DNA of 64,000 bases from contig NZ_LBMG01000024.1 of assembly GCF_001005315.1 (NCBI RefSeq), forward strand, positions 43,579-107,578, in the 5' to 3' direction. This DNA is from Kordia jejudonensis (GTDB lineage Bacteria; Bacteroidota; Bacteroidia; Flavobacteriales; Flavobacteriaceae). The notes below the pieces were generated by a model. That model was not told the DNA's origin. It searched no databases and was given only the letters and a program-made list of their open reading frames with translations. Below, piece after piece: positions 17,663 through 27,034 of this stretch (position 1 is its first letter; each line of letters opens with the position of its first letter). A program made the position numbers and the translations under genes.

Positions 17663-19207
17663 ATGACAGCTGCTACTACTTCCGATACACGATTCGGACA
17701 TCCTAAAGGATTATTTTATTTGTTTTTTGCCGAACTCTGGGAACGTTTTTCGTTTTACGGAATGAAAGCCTTGTTGATTTTATACATGACCAAACAATTG
17801 CTGTTTAGTGATGATATGTCTATCGGAATTTTTGCCGCATATATGTCATTAGTATATGTAACGCCCGTTTTGGGAGGAATTATTGCCGATCATTATATTG
17901 GCTATCGGAAAGCTATTTTCCTTGGCGGGATTTTAATGGCGTTGGGACATTTTTTCTTAACGATAGAGTTGCCAATTTTCTTTTATGGATCGTTAGCGTT
18001 AATCATAGTTGGAAACGGATTCTTTAAACCTAACATTTCCACATTTGTGGGCGCATTGTATAAAGAAGAAGATAAACGACGCGATTCTGGATTTACGATA
18101 TTTTATATGGGAATCAACATTGGTGGTGCAGTTGCTCCATTGTTATGTGCTTGGTTTGCAGAAGTGTATGGTTGGCATTATGGTTTTATGTTGGCAGGAA
18201 TTGGCATGTTGGTAGGATTGTTTTATTTCTACCGAGGAACCAATAAAAATGTATTTCAAGGCAAAGGAAAAGTTCCAAATGAGGAAGTGTACAATAAGAA
18301 GTTTTTAGGATTGCATACAGGACAATTGGTTTGGTTTGGCGCTTTTTTAGCCGTTCCAATATTTGCGTTAATTGTCCGATTTAATCAATATGAACATTAT
18401 ATCGTTTGGATTGCTACCATTGCCATAACAGCTACCATGATTTACATTTATCGTTCGGTGGGAACTATCGCGCGAAAGCGATTGTTGGTAACCGCTTATT
18501 TTACCATTTTGATGGCGTTGTTTTGGGCAATTTTTGAACAAGCAGGAAGTTCGTTGACGTTGTTTGCGGATCGAAATATCAATCTTGTCGGATTGAACGC
18601 TGCACAAACCAATAGTATCAATTCTGGATTTATCATTTTGTTGGCGATTCCGTTTTCATGGTTGTGGGCAGTTTTAATGAAGAAAAAGAAAAATCCAAAT
18701 TCTGCCATAAAAGCAGGTTTAGGATTGTTGCTACTAGGTTTGGGTTTTATCGTTTTTGCCATGTCTGCAAATTCGGTTGATAGTGTTGCCAAAACGCCAA
18801 TGTGGTATTTGTTTGTTGGATATTTCATTTTGACAGTAGGCGAGTTGTGCATTTCGCCAATTGGCTTGTCTAAAATGACAGAACTTTCACCAAAAAAGTA
18901 TTTAGCTTTTATTATGGGCGTTTTCTTTTCGGCTTCCTTTTATGGACATTTTTTTGCTGGAAAAATTGCCAAATTAACCACCGTTTCAGAAGAAGAAAAT
19001 ATGTTTGCCAGTGGCATTTTTGGAAGCATTACAGAAACTGTCACAGGATTAACGTCTAGTTTTTCTGGACCCAATCAGGCAGCATTTGAACAATTGTATC
19101 AATATGTATCCGTTTATGCTGTTTTTGGAGTTTTAACAGCTTGTATTGGACTTGTTGTCATCATGATATCACCTTTTATTAAAAAGTTGATGAGCGGCGT
19201 TCATTAA
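17663..19207 (+). CDS. POT/PTR2-family proton-coupled peptide transporter
   Basis: 514 residues with some twelve to fourteen hydrophobic helices. The start shows the POT signature LWERFSFYGMKALLILYMTK (residues 25-45), including the ExxERF-type cluster used in proton coupling, and the second signature GNGFFKPNISTFVG near residue 118. It should import di- or tripeptides across the inner membrane. It stands alone and ends in a strong terminator. Confidence 0.93.
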   Translation: MTAATTSDTRFGHPKGLFYLFFAELWERFSFYGMKALLILYMTKQLLFSDDMSIGIFAAYMSLVYVTPVLGGIIADHYIGYRKAIFLGGILMALGHFFLTIELPIFFYGSLALIIVGNGFFKPNISTFVGALYKEEDKRRDSGFTIFYMGINIGGAVAPLLCAWFAEVYGWHYGFMLAGIGMLVGLFYFYRGTNKNVFQGKGKVPNEEVYNKKFLGLHTGQLVWFGAFLAVPIFALIVRFNQYEHYIVWIATIAITATMIYIYRSVGTIARKRLLVTAYFTILMALFWAIFEQAGSSLTLFADRNINLVGLNAAQTNSINSGFIILLAIPFSWLWAVLMKKKKNPNSAIKAGLGLLLLGLGFIVFAMSANSVDSVAKTPMWYLFVGYFILTVGELCISPIGLSKMTELSPKKYLAFIMGVFFSASFYGHFFAGKIAKLTTVSEEENMFASGIFGSITETVTGLTSSFSGPNQAAFEQLYQYVSVYAVFGVLTACIGLVVIMISPFIKKLMSGVH

Positions 19208-19217
19208 TCAAAAAATG

Positions 19218-19247
19218 AAAAAAGCCTCGTAACCAGCGAGGCTTTTA
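19218..19247 (+). terminator. Rho-independent terminator
   Basis: AAAAGCCTCG (19220-19229) pairs with CGAGGCTTTT (19237-19246), 12 bases after the transporter stop. Confidence 0.85.
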
Positions 19248-19552
19248 AACTTAACTAACTATTTGTTCTCTGTGATTTCTCCACACAAAGTATATTTGGT
19301 GTCTTCACAGAAAGACATTTGCTTTTATCAACAACCAATTAATTTTGTAGATACTATACTTGTGGAAGTGTTTTATATCTAACATAAGAACGCTGTAAAA
19401 CTACTGAGAAAGCAGTTGAGAAAATAGGAACATACATGACGATTCCGCGAATCATTGGAATTAAAGCAGTATTGAAAGACTATATTTTGTGATAGTTTAT
19501 AGGTTTAATGTTTCTTAAATCAGATTGTTAAAAGTGAAATTGTACAAAATCA
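19248..19552. other. Intergenic stretch without visible gene
   Basis: About 300 bases between two facing terminators. I see no reading frame with family similarity, no tRNA and no repeat. Confidence 0.6.
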
Positions 19553-19581
19553 AAAAAGCCTCACAATTTGCGAGGCTTTTT
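19553..19581 (-). terminator. Rho-independent terminator of the T9SS protein gene
   Basis: AAAAAGCCTC (19553-19562) with GAGGCTTTTT (19572-19581), 33 bases beyond the minus-strand stop. Symmetrical A and T runs let it work in both directions. Confidence 0.8.
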
Positions 19582-19613
19582 CTAGATTTAGAACTATTAC
19601 TTTATGATCCGAA

Positions 19614-21539
19614 TTACTTCTTCACAATCAGTTTTGTATAGGTGTTTCCAGTAGTACTTTGCACATTTACAAAATAACTTCCTGTTTTTAAATTGCTAAT
19701 ATCAATAGATTTTTGATCTGCTTGCATCGTAATCGCTTTCACTTGTTGTCCAACTAAGTTGTATACAATCACTTGTGAAAGTGTTTGCTTAGATTCAATT
19801 TGTAAGCTGCCTGTTGTTGGATTTGGATACATTGCAAACAAAGTATCTTCTACCGTTGGCGTACTTAACGTATTTGTAATTGTCAAACTTGTAGAATCTG
19901 TATATAAATTACAATCTCCTACTGTATGCGTGATTGTGTATACACCGTCAGTAGACATTGATAAGTCAATTTCTCCTGTAGTTGCATTGATAACTAATCC
20001 TGCTGGATCTGCTGTAAATACTCCGGTAACTCCTGTTGTACGTGTTGGTGTCGGATTTGAATCGGCAAGATCATACATGTTAGATGAATACGTAAAATCA
20101 GCAAAATTGTTATAATGTAATTCTATATAATTGGTAATTACCGTCGCATAATCATCTGCAAAAGGAACTAATGTTTGTGGACGTGAATCATACACACTTC
20201 CATTGTACGTTCCTAAATCACGGACACGTCTATTCACTTCAGTCATGATACCATCAATGGTTCCGCCGCCGCCAAGTCCGTCGCTGGCAGTTGGTCCAGA
20301 TCCGTGACGTCTGTTGTTGTAAAAATCTCCATCAAAATATGCATTTGAAAATGGTCGTGTATCATCACAACTATTATTTCCAGTATCTATATGACTTGGA
20401 ACTGTTCTGTATCCTGCTGTAGAACCACAACCAGGATATCCTTGTGCATTGTAAAATGCTCCACCTGTAGTTGCAAATAATCCACCAAGACTAGTCGTAC
20501 CTCTTACCAATTGCTCTTGCGTTAAGTTACCTAAGTTGTCACTTACAAGATTTGTAATGGTAGAGTTTGAAACTGAATTTAAGTAGTTGTTAGTTGTATT
20601 ATTTAAGTCAGAAGCTGAGATGTTATAACCAGCTTCAATTCTAGGAATACTGTGACTTTGTCCGTGTAAATCAATATATAATCCTTTTCCCCATTTGCTC
20701 ATTACATCAGCACTTGCGGCATCAATAAAGTTATGGAACGTATTCCAATAAAATAATGCATCTGAATCTCCACAAGTAGCTTCATTTTGCTCTCTATTTG
20801 GATCTAATTTACTTCTGTGTAAGTTGTTGATAATGATATACGGATAACATCCTGTTTGATCGTATACAGATTGTTGAATTTCACGAATTAAAATATCTGT
20901 GTTGTCATCTCTTTCGTTTGTTCCACAACCTCTGTCTGGTAAAGCACTATCATTGTCAGGATAAAATGTTCCACCAATTGTTTGTCCAGATTGTTTTACA
21001 CCACCATGCGGTGCAGAAATAATCACGGGCATATTTCCAGGAATGTACTCTATGTATTCGTTTCCACTTGTATCAAATTGAGAAACTCCAGGAAAAGGAG
21101 CTGGTGGCTCTTCTAAAGCAAAATATGTAGTTTGTGAAATTTCAACAGGATTTGTAGCGCTGTTATTTGAAAAATTTCCATTAAAAGCAAAAGCTGTTTG
21201 TCCATCTGCTGTGATGGTAACAGTTCCTCCGTTGTTCCAGTCATCTCCATAAAAGTCATATACAATTACATAGTAACCAGCAGTTGTACTACTGTTTACA
21301 GGATAGCTTACTGGTGTTGTAGTTTCGGTATAAGGAGCATTTCCATTACCATCATAACCATTGTCTACAGTTTGTAATAACATTCCAGAAGGGCTGTACA
21401 GCTCCACTTTATTTTCTGATGACCAAGCTGGCCAATTTACTGAAATTACGACATCAACGTTTTGGGCAAAACCTGTAGTGCCGATTAATAAAATAAGTGC
21501 AAAAATACTTTTGAAAAAAGTAAAAGTAGTTTTTTTCAT
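19614..21539 (-). CDS. T9SS-sorted N-formylglutamate amidohydrolase-like protein
   Basis: About 641 residues from ATG 21539 (an ATG two codons upstream is also possible). It has a Sec signal peptide, then a beta domain to about residue 150. An N-formylglutamate amidohydrolase-like core follows: VIISAPHGGVKQSG, DILIREI, YIIINNLHRSKLDPNR, KGLYIDLHGQSH and later MTEVNRRVRD, which supply metal-binding His and Glu residues. The end is a type A sorting domain (MYPNPTTGSLQIES ... TYTKLIVKK), so the protein should cross the outer membrane by type IX secretion and be released or surface-anchored. True substrate unknown; it may cleave amide bonds in extracellular material. Confidence 0.88.
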   Translation of the reverse strand: MKKTTFTFFKSIFALILLIGTTGFAQNVDVVISVNWPAWSSENKVELYSPSGMLLQTVDNGYDGNGNAPYTETTTPVSYPVNSSTTAGYYVIVYDFYGDDWNNGGTVTITADGQTAFAFNGNFSNNSATNPVEISQTTYFALEEPPAPFPGVSQFDTSGNEYIEYIPGNMPVIISAPHGGVKQSGQTIGGTFYPDNDSALPDRGCGTNERDDNTDILIREIQQSVYDQTGCYPYIIINNLHRSKLDPNREQNEATCGDSDALFYWNTFHNFIDAASADVMSKWGKGLYIDLHGQSHSIPRIEAGYNISASDLNNTTNNYLNSVSNSTITNLVSDNLGNLTQEQLVRGTTSLGGLFATTGGAFYNAQGYPGCGSTAGYRTVPSHIDTGNNSCDDTRPFSNAYFDGDFYNNRRHGSGPTASDGLGGGGTIDGIMTEVNRRVRDLGTYNGSVYDSRPQTLVPFADDYATVITNYIELHYNNFADFTYSSNMYDLADSNPTPTRTTGVTGVFTADPAGLVINATTGEIDLSMSTDGVYTITHTVGDCNLYTDSTSLTITNTLSTPTVEDTLFAMYPNPTTGSLQIESKQTLSQVIVYNLVGQQVKAITMQADQKSIDISNLKTGSYFVNVQSTTGNTYTKLIVKK

Positions 21540-21659
21540 AGTCATTTAAATATTAAGTAAGATTTATTAGGGTACGAATTAATTTAAAATCCTTAGAATT
21601 GTACTAAGGAATTAAAACTAATCACAATATTACGACAAAAGGTATAAAAAACCGACGAA

Positions 21660-22466
21660 ATGGAACATAATTATTTTAAAATTAATAAAGAAACTTGGAA
21701 TAAAAAGGTTGCCATTCATGCAAAAAGCGATATGTATGCGATGGACGATTTTAAACAAGGGAATTCATCATTAATGAAGTACGAACTTGATAGTTTACCA
21801 AACGTAGCAGGAAAGTCTCTCTTACATTTACAGTGCCATTTTGGGCAAGATACATTGAGTTGGGCACGCATGGGTGCTAAAGTAACGGGCATTGATTTGT
21901 CGGATGAAGCTATTAAATTGGCAAAATCATTAACTGAAGAACTCAATTTAGATGCAACGTTTCATTGTTGTAATGTTTTTGATGTAAATGATCATGTAAC
22001 AGAAACTTTTGATATTGTATTTACCAGTTACGGCGTTATTGGTTGGCTACCCGATTTAAAAAAGTGGGGAAATATTATTGCATCGCGTTTAAAAGATGGT
22101 GGCACGTTTTATATGGCAGAATTTCATCCTATCGTATGGATGTTTGATTATTTGCAAACGCCGCCAGTTTTACGATATGCGTACAATCAAGAAGAAGTAA
22201 TTTACGAAGAGTATGAAGGTACGTACGCTGAAGATGGCGAAACAAAAATGATCAGTAAAGAATATGCTTGGAATCATGGAATGTCAGATGTTATCAATGC
22301 ACTTATTGAAGCAGGATTGACAATTGAATTCCTTAACGAACACGATGCGTCGCCATATGATGTATTGCCAAACTTAGTTAAAAATAAGGAAGGCATGTAC
22401 GAAACAAAAGATAAGTTGTATCCGTTGATATACGAATTAAAAGCCACAAAAAAACCTCGCCAATAG
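21660..22466 (+). CDS. Class I SAM-dependent methyltransferase
   Basis: 268 residues. The SAM site is LLHLQCHFGQDTLSWARMGA with GIDLSDEAIKLA (about residues 52-85), followed by FDIVFTSYGVIGWLPDL and a FYMAEFHPI segment. The CHFGQDT form is typical of a flavobacterial small-molecule methyltransferase group with unknown substrate. Its stop codon lies inside the loop of a terminator hairpin. Single gene facing the coiled-coil protein gene. Confidence 0.88.
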   Translation: MEHNYFKINKETWNKKVAIHAKSDMYAMDDFKQGNSSLMKYELDSLPNVAGKSLLHLQCHFGQDTLSWARMGAKVTGIDLSDEAIKLAKSLTEELNLDATFHCCNVFDVNDHVTETFDIVFTSYGVIGWLPDLKKWGNIIASRLKDGGTFYMAEFHPIVWMFDYLQTPPVLRYAYNQEEVIYEEYEGTYAEDGETKMISKEYAWNHGMSDVINALIEAGLTIEFLNEHDASPYDVLPNLVKNKEGMYETKDKLYPLIYELKATKKPRQ

Positions 22467-22477
22467 CGAGGTTTTTT
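22448..22477. terminator. Bidirectional terminator
   Basis: AAAAAACCTCGC and GCGAGGTTTTTT with a CAATA loop. The methyltransferase stop codon (TAG, 22464-22466) spans the loop and the first stem base. The minus-strand coiled-coil gene ends 20 bases away, so it serves both. Confidence 0.85.
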
Positions 22478-22496
22478 CATCATATGTTGTTTGGAA

Positions 22497-23276
22497 TTAA
22501 AACTTAGCGAAAAGTTTTTCCATTTTTACTTTCTCTTCGTCAGCCAATGCTGGATCAACTAAAATACGACCACTGTGCTCATCTGTGATGATTTTCTTTC
22601 TAGAAGCAATCTCAACCTGAACCTGTGGTGGAATTGTAAAGTACGAACCTCCTGAAGCGCCTCTTTCAATTTTTACAACAGCCAAACCGTTACGAACATT
22701 TTTACGAATTCGCTTGTAAGCTGCTAACAATCTGTCTTCGATAAGTTTTTCGAATTCTTCAGATTTCTTTAAAAGAAATTCTTCTTCTCTTTTTGTTTCT
22801 TCAAGAATATCATTTAATTCTGCTTTTTTGTGCTTTAAATGTGATTCTCTTAAGTCAACACGTTCTTTCGTTTGTGCAATCACATCTTTCTTTTGCTCAA
22901 TAGCAACTTTAAATTCTTTGATGTGCTTTTCAGCCAACTGCATTTCTAACTCTTGGAATTCAACTTCTTTAGATAAAGCGTTGTATTCTCTGTTGTTACG
23001 AACGTTTTTCTGTTGCTCAGTGTATTTCTTGATCAAGGTTTTCGCCTCTTCAATAATATTCTTTTTACTCTTGATGTCTTCATCTATTTGATCAAGGTCA
23101 CCATGAAGTTTTTCAAGTCTAGTGTTCAATCCAGTTACTTCATCTTCTAAATCTTCTACTTCTAAAGGAAGTTCTCCTCTTACGTTTTTTATCTCGTCAA
23201 CACGAGAGTCAATTAATTGTAAATCAAAAAGTGCGCGTAATTTTTCTTCAACCGTAACTTCTTTCTTCTTTGCCAT
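22497..23276 (-). CDS. Coiled-coil protein of the C4-type zinc-ribbon family, ribbon cysteines missing
   Basis: 259 residues. Residues 10-190 are long coiled coils with the family hallmark VRNNREYNALSKEVEFQELE. The C-terminal part keeps the fold words SYFTIPPQVQVEIASRKKI and SGRILVDP of the C4 zinc-ribbon family (YbgI/Nif3 neighbour in many bacteria), but where the four Cys should stand it has Ser, Gly, Asp, Glu and His, and no Cys at all. So it should not bind zinc in the usual way. It is 2 bases downstream of the Nif3 gene, an arrangement conserved in many Bacteroidetes; function unknown, perhaps nucleic-acid related. Confidence 0.88.
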   Translation of the reverse strand: MAKKKEVTVEEKLRALFDLQLIDSRVDEIKNVRGELPLEVEDLEDEVTGLNTRLEKLHGDLDQIDEDIKSKKNIIEEAKTLIKKYTEQQKNVRNNREYNALSKEVEFQELEMQLAEKHIKEFKVAIEQKKDVIAQTKERVDLRESHLKHKKAELNDILEETKREEEFLLKKSEEFEKLIEDRLLAAYKRIRKNVRNGLAVVKIERGASGGSYFTIPPQVQVEIASRKKIITDEHSGRILVDPALADEEKVKMEKLFAKF

Positions 23277-23278
23277 AT

Positions 23279-24373
23279 TTATGAATACTTGATTGGATTT
23301 GTATTTTCTGCTGATAAAATGATCGCAAAATTAGGAATTTTTTTCGTAAGATACTCAAATAAAAGATTTTTTGTGTATTGTTCGCTTTCATAATGCCCAA
23401 TATCCGCTAATAAAATGGTGTTTTCCGCTTTGTAAAAATCGTGGTATTTCAAGTCTGCCGTTACATACGCATCCACGCCAGCACGTTTTGCATTTTCGAT
23501 GGCAAAACTTCCGCTTCCACCCAAAACGGCAATTTTATGGATCATTTTTCCTGATAATTCCGAATGTCTTATCACAGGAACCTGCATTTTTGTTTTTAAT
23601 AGTGTGATAAAGTGCATTTCGCTGATCGGTTTTTTAAACGTACCGATCATGCCCATTCCAATATGTTGATTTGTATTTTCTAGTGTTGTAATTTCATAAG
23701 CAACTTCTTCATACGGATGTGTTTCGTGTAGCGTTTTTATGATTTTTCCTTCCAAATGCTTTGCAAATGTAATTCCAAGCTGTATTTCTTCTTCAAAATG
23801 TGTTTCTCCTTTTTTACCAATTGTAGGATTTGACGCTTCATTGCCTTGAAAACTACCCAAACCTTCTACATTAAAACTACAATTTTCGTAATTTCCAATA
23901 CTTCCAGCTCCAACTGCAAATAGCGCGTTTCGAACAGCTTCTGCATTTTTCTTTGGTACAAATGTCACTAATTTTTTGATAGTTCCTTTTTGTGGAATTA
24001 GAATCGATTTATCGGTCAAGCCTAATTCGTAACAGATACGATCGCTGACACCATTCCACGAATTATCAAGCGCCGTATGCATGGCATAAATGGCAATGTC
24101 GTGTTTGATTGCTTTCAGCACAACTCGTTCTACATAGGTTTTTCCAGTGATTTTTTTCAAACCAGAAAATATAATCGGATGAAAACTCACAATCATATTA
24201 CAGTTTTTTTCAATGGCTTCATCCACTACATTTTCGAGTGTATCTAACGAAATTAGTACACCAGACACTTCTTGTTTGTTGTTTCCAACGAGCAAACCTA
24301 CATTGTCAAAATCTTCAGCATAGGCGATTGGACATAATTCTTCAATGTGTGAAATAATATCTTGAACGATCAT
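23279..24373 (-). CDS. Nif3-like dinuclear metal-centre protein
   Basis: 364 residues. Metal ligands are seen in IVSFHPIIFSGLKKI, AMHTALDNSWNGVSDR and, near the end, ADIGHYESEQYTKNLL. Between them lies the inserted CutA/PII-like domain of the long Nif3 form (about residues 130-230). The family forms hexameric toroids; related to GTP cyclohydrolase I type 2 proteins, with true activity unsettled. Start ATG (MIVQDIISHIEELCP) fits the family. It is translated together with the coiled-coil partner 2 bases later. Confidence 0.92.
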   Translation of the reverse strand: MIVQDIISHIEELCPIAYAEDFDNVGLLVGNNKQEVSGVLISLDTLENVVDEAIEKNCNMIVSFHPIIFSGLKKITGKTYVERVVLKAIKHDIAIYAMHTALDNSWNGVSDRICYELGLTDKSILIPQKGTIKKLVTFVPKKNAEAVRNALFAVGAGSIGNYENCSFNVEGLGSFQGNEASNPTIGKKGETHFEEEIQLGITFAKHLEGKIIKTLHETHPYEEVAYEITTLENTNQHIGMGMIGTFKKPISEMHFITLLKTKMQVPVIRHSELSGKMIHKIAVLGGSGSFAIENAKRAGVDAYVTADLKYHDFYKAENTILLADIGHYESEQYTKNLLFEYLTKKIPNFAIILSAENTNPIKYS

Positions 24374-24544
24374 TTTTTGAGCTTTTTTTCAAATATAGAG
24401 ATTAGCATGAAAATTCACATATTTAAATGTCAAAACCCTGCTATTTAGAACGCTTACGAATTTATAACGACGCTTGTGAAGTATTTTCTACGAATTCCAG
24501 CATAATAATTTACCTTGAACTATATGAACTAAATTTTTATATAT

Positions 24545-24976
24545 ATGAAAACAAATTTGTGTACGATCTTGCTGCTTTTATCAACTACTTTTATGCTGTC
24601 ACAAACACGGCGAGGCATTATTCCTATTGAGGATGATCGCTTGTTTAAAGTCGTGTTAGAGATTAATTCTGAAAACGTATTATCACGAAGTAATGAGCAT
24701 TTTAGGATGCAAGCTATTAAAGTTGCCAGTGATGAACGTGTGAGTGACGATGAGGAAATACAAGCGTTTAAGAGTTTTTATTATATCGTAATTGCTGATT
24801 TTGACGAATCTCCGGAAGGGAAATTATACCAAACCGAAAACTTAATTTCGCCACAAATTTCAGTATTTCCAGATAGTTACCGTTTTTTTAAAATTCTGAT
24901 TACACATGGCGAATTGCAAGAGAAACAATTGGTGTTGTTTGCTTCCAACGAGAAAGTATATGTGAAAAAGGAATGA
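24545..24976 (+). CDS. Small secreted protein of unknown function
   Basis: 143 residues with a Sec signal (MKTNLCTILLLLSTTFMLSQ). The mature part is a mixed alpha/beta sequence with no recognised domain, ending LFASNEKVYVKKE. It lies 10-40 bases before lpxK on the same strand and is probably cotranscribed with it. An earlier overlapping frame from 24427 is not supported. Confidence 0.65.
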   Translation: MKTNLCTILLLLSTTFMLSQTRRGIIPIEDDRLFKVVLEINSENVLSRSNEHFRMQAIKVASDERVSDDEEIQAFKSFYYIVIADFDESPEGKLYQTENLISPQISVFPDSYRFFKILITHGELQEKQLVLFASNEKVYVKKE

Positions 24977-25019
24977 TTTTTAGTATTTGATGTCCGTAAA
25001 AATTGATATTTTCGCTTTT

Positions 25020-26039
25020 ATGCGACGACTTCGACTTTTGTTACTTCCTTTCTCCATACTGTATGGAGCCATTGTGTTTGTGCGCAATTGGATGTTTGAT
25101 AACGGTTGGTTGAAATCGACTTCGTATGATGTTCCCGTGATTTGTGTTGGAAACCTTAGTGTTGGCGGCACAGGGAAATCGCCGATGATTGAATATTTGA
25201 TCCGATTGACCAAAGCGAACTACAACGTTGCAACCTTAAGTAGAGGTTACAAACGCAAAACGAGCGGTTTTTTAGTGGCAAATGCAGAAACAACTGCTGC
25301 TGATATTGGCGACGAACCGTTACAATTTTACAGTAAGTTTGGCGACGAAATCATTGTTTCGGTCGAAGCTCAACGAACTGTCGGCATTGAAAAATTGCAG
25401 CTTTTATCAAATAAACCTGACATCATTTTGCTAGATGATGCGTTTCAACATCGAAAGGTAACGGCAGGTTTCAATATTGTATTGACGCCGTATAATGATT
25501 TGTATGTGAATGATTTTATGTTGCCTGCGGGAAATTTACGTGAACCAAAATCGGGCGCAAAACGAGCAAATGTTATTGTGGTAACCAAATGTCCGACAAT
25601 TGTTGCCAAATCTGAAATGCTTCAAATAACCGATCAGTTGAAACCAAACGCGCAGCAACATGTATTTTTTACTACCATTGCGTATTCGGAAACTGTTCAA
25701 AATGAAACAGCACAATTGCCGTTATTTTCTTTAAAAGATGAACCGTTTGTGTTGGTGACAGGAATTGCAAATCCAAAACCGTTATTGGAATATGTAAACG
25801 ATCTAGGATTATTGTATACACATTTGAAATATCCAGATCATCACGATTTCAGCGAAAGCGAATTGAATACTATTACACAGAAAGCTGGAAATCAAAAGAT
25901 AGTGACCACGGAGAAAGATTTTATGCGTTTGCAAGGACGCTTGGACAATTTGTATTATTTGCCAATTGAAGTCGCATTTTTAGCAGATGAAGACGTTTTT
26001 CAGGAGCAAGTGATGCAGTTTATTGATGTGTCAATTTGA
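25020..26039 (+). CDS. lpxK: Tetraacyldisaccharide 4'-kinase
   Basis: 339 residues from ATG 25020. Catalyses 4'-phosphorylation of the lipid A disaccharide at the cytoplasmic face of the inner membrane. The N-terminal anchor LLLLPFSILYGAIVFVRNW is followed by the Walker A GNLSVGGTGKSPMIEYL, ILLDDAFQHRKV (the catalytic Asp-Asp-x-x-Gln-His motif) and the late KYPDHHDFSE. The frame is open to 24987, and ATG 24990 would add ten residues; the family N-terminus favours 25020. No other lipid A gene is adjacent. Confidence 0.93.
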   Translation: MRRLRLLLLPFSILYGAIVFVRNWMFDNGWLKSTSYDVPVICVGNLSVGGTGKSPMIEYLIRLTKANYNVATLSRGYKRKTSGFLVANAETTAADIGDEPLQFYSKFGDEIIVSVEAQRTVGIEKLQLLSNKPDIILLDDAFQHRKVTAGFNIVLTPYNDLYVNDFMLPAGNLREPKSGAKRANVIVVTKCPTIVAKSEMLQITDQLKPNAQQHVFFTTIAYSETVQNETAQLPLFSLKDEPFVLVTGIANPKPLLEYVNDLGLLYTHLKYPDHHDFSESELNTITQKAGNQKIVTTEKDFMRLQGRLDNLYYLPIEVAFLADEDVFQEQVMQFIDVSI

Positions 26040-26095
26040 TGATTTGAAGATGTGTTAATTCGTTGATGTGTTAATTTGTTACACTTACTATTGAA

Positions 26096-26668
26096 ATGAA
26101 AATGAAATACTTTTTTAGATTTTTTCTACCATTGGTTGTTATCATAAGCTTGAAATCGTGTAAAACTGACGATACTTATTATAATTTGAGCCAAAAAGCA
26201 AACGATTTGTTAGTGTACGATGTTGATGAAACATTTAGACTGTTAGATGTGTCAACTCAGGAAACTATAACATTCGATGTAGTGTCTACAAAAAATGATT
26301 TTTATAAAGATGGGCCAAATGTGTCTCCTTTATTTTCTTTTGGACCTACTGGAAAAACATATATTGAGTATGGCGAATATGAGTTTTCGGATGCTACGGA
26401 ATGTTACAGCGGCATTGTAAGAGTAGAAGCAAATAAGGTAGGTGGTTTTGAGTTTGAAATTTATTTGGGGAATTGTTTTGAAGATTTTGGTGCTTCTTTT
26501 AGGTATGAAAATCAGATTATACCAAGTGTTAGTATTGATGGTGTTTTGTATACAAATGTATATCTATTAAGTTCAAATACAGATACTTTGTATTATTCTA
26601 AAGAAAAAGGTATTTTACAAATAATCAGAGATATAGATCAGCAAGTGCGCTTTACAATTATTGAATAG
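26096..26668 (+). CDS. Lipoprotein of unknown function
   Basis: 190 residues with a lipoprotein signal ending LKSC (Cys about residue 22). The mature part is beta-rich with two further Cys (TECYSG, GNCFED) that may form a disulfide. No recognised domain. It follows lpxK after a 56-base gap of T-rich word repeats like those at 16074. Its job is not clear from context. Confidence 0.65.
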   Translation: MKMKYFFRFFLPLVVIISLKSCKTDDTYYNLSQKANDLLVYDVDETFRLLDVSTQETITFDVVSTKNDFYKDGPNVSPLFSFGPTGKTYIEYGEYEFSDATECYSGIVRVEANKVGGFEFEIYLGNCFEDFGASFRYENQIIPSVSIDGVLYTNVYLLSSNTDTLYYSKEKGILQIIRDIDQQVRFTIIE

Positions 26669-26733
26669 TACATTTTTATATTGTGTTACTACAATAAACG
26701 GATTCATGAAAAAGTGCGTTTCTCATTAAAAAT

Positions 26734-26979
26734 TTAAATCGTGGGATTATCACGACTGTTTCTATCGTGTTCTTTTTTAAATTCTTGGTATCTTTTTTTG
26801 GATTTCTCTGCTCTTTTTTCGTTGTTAAATGGCAGGTTCAATTCGACTCTAATTACCCAAAAACCGTACGCTAATAGGAGAGCTGTTCCTATGAATGCAA
26901 ACTTTAAAGAGTTGGTGAGATAGTAGCAAAAAACAAATGCGGAGCTACAAATGATACCAACTATTATTTTTTTCGTCAT
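26734..26979 (-). CDS. Small two-helix membrane protein
   Basis: 81 residues: two hydrophobic helices (about 4-24 and 28-47), then a highly charged tail (KRAEKSKKRYQEFKKEHDR). No family recognised. It shares strand with the CHAT gene downstream (gap 55 bases to upstream side of that stop), but no functional link is evident. Confidence 0.55.
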   Translation of the reverse strand: MTKKIIVGIICSSAFVFCYYLTNSLKFAFIGTALLLAYGFWVIRVELNLPFNNEKRAEKSKKRYQEFKKEHDRNSRDNPTI

Positions 26980-27034
26980 ATGAATTTGAATTCGTTATTA
27001 GTTTGAATATACTAGAAATTCGTTGATTTGAACT

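Noticed and set aside
24427..24630. 67-codon frame overlapping the signal-peptide protein at 24545
   Set aside because: Out of frame with a better gene that has a clear signal peptide.
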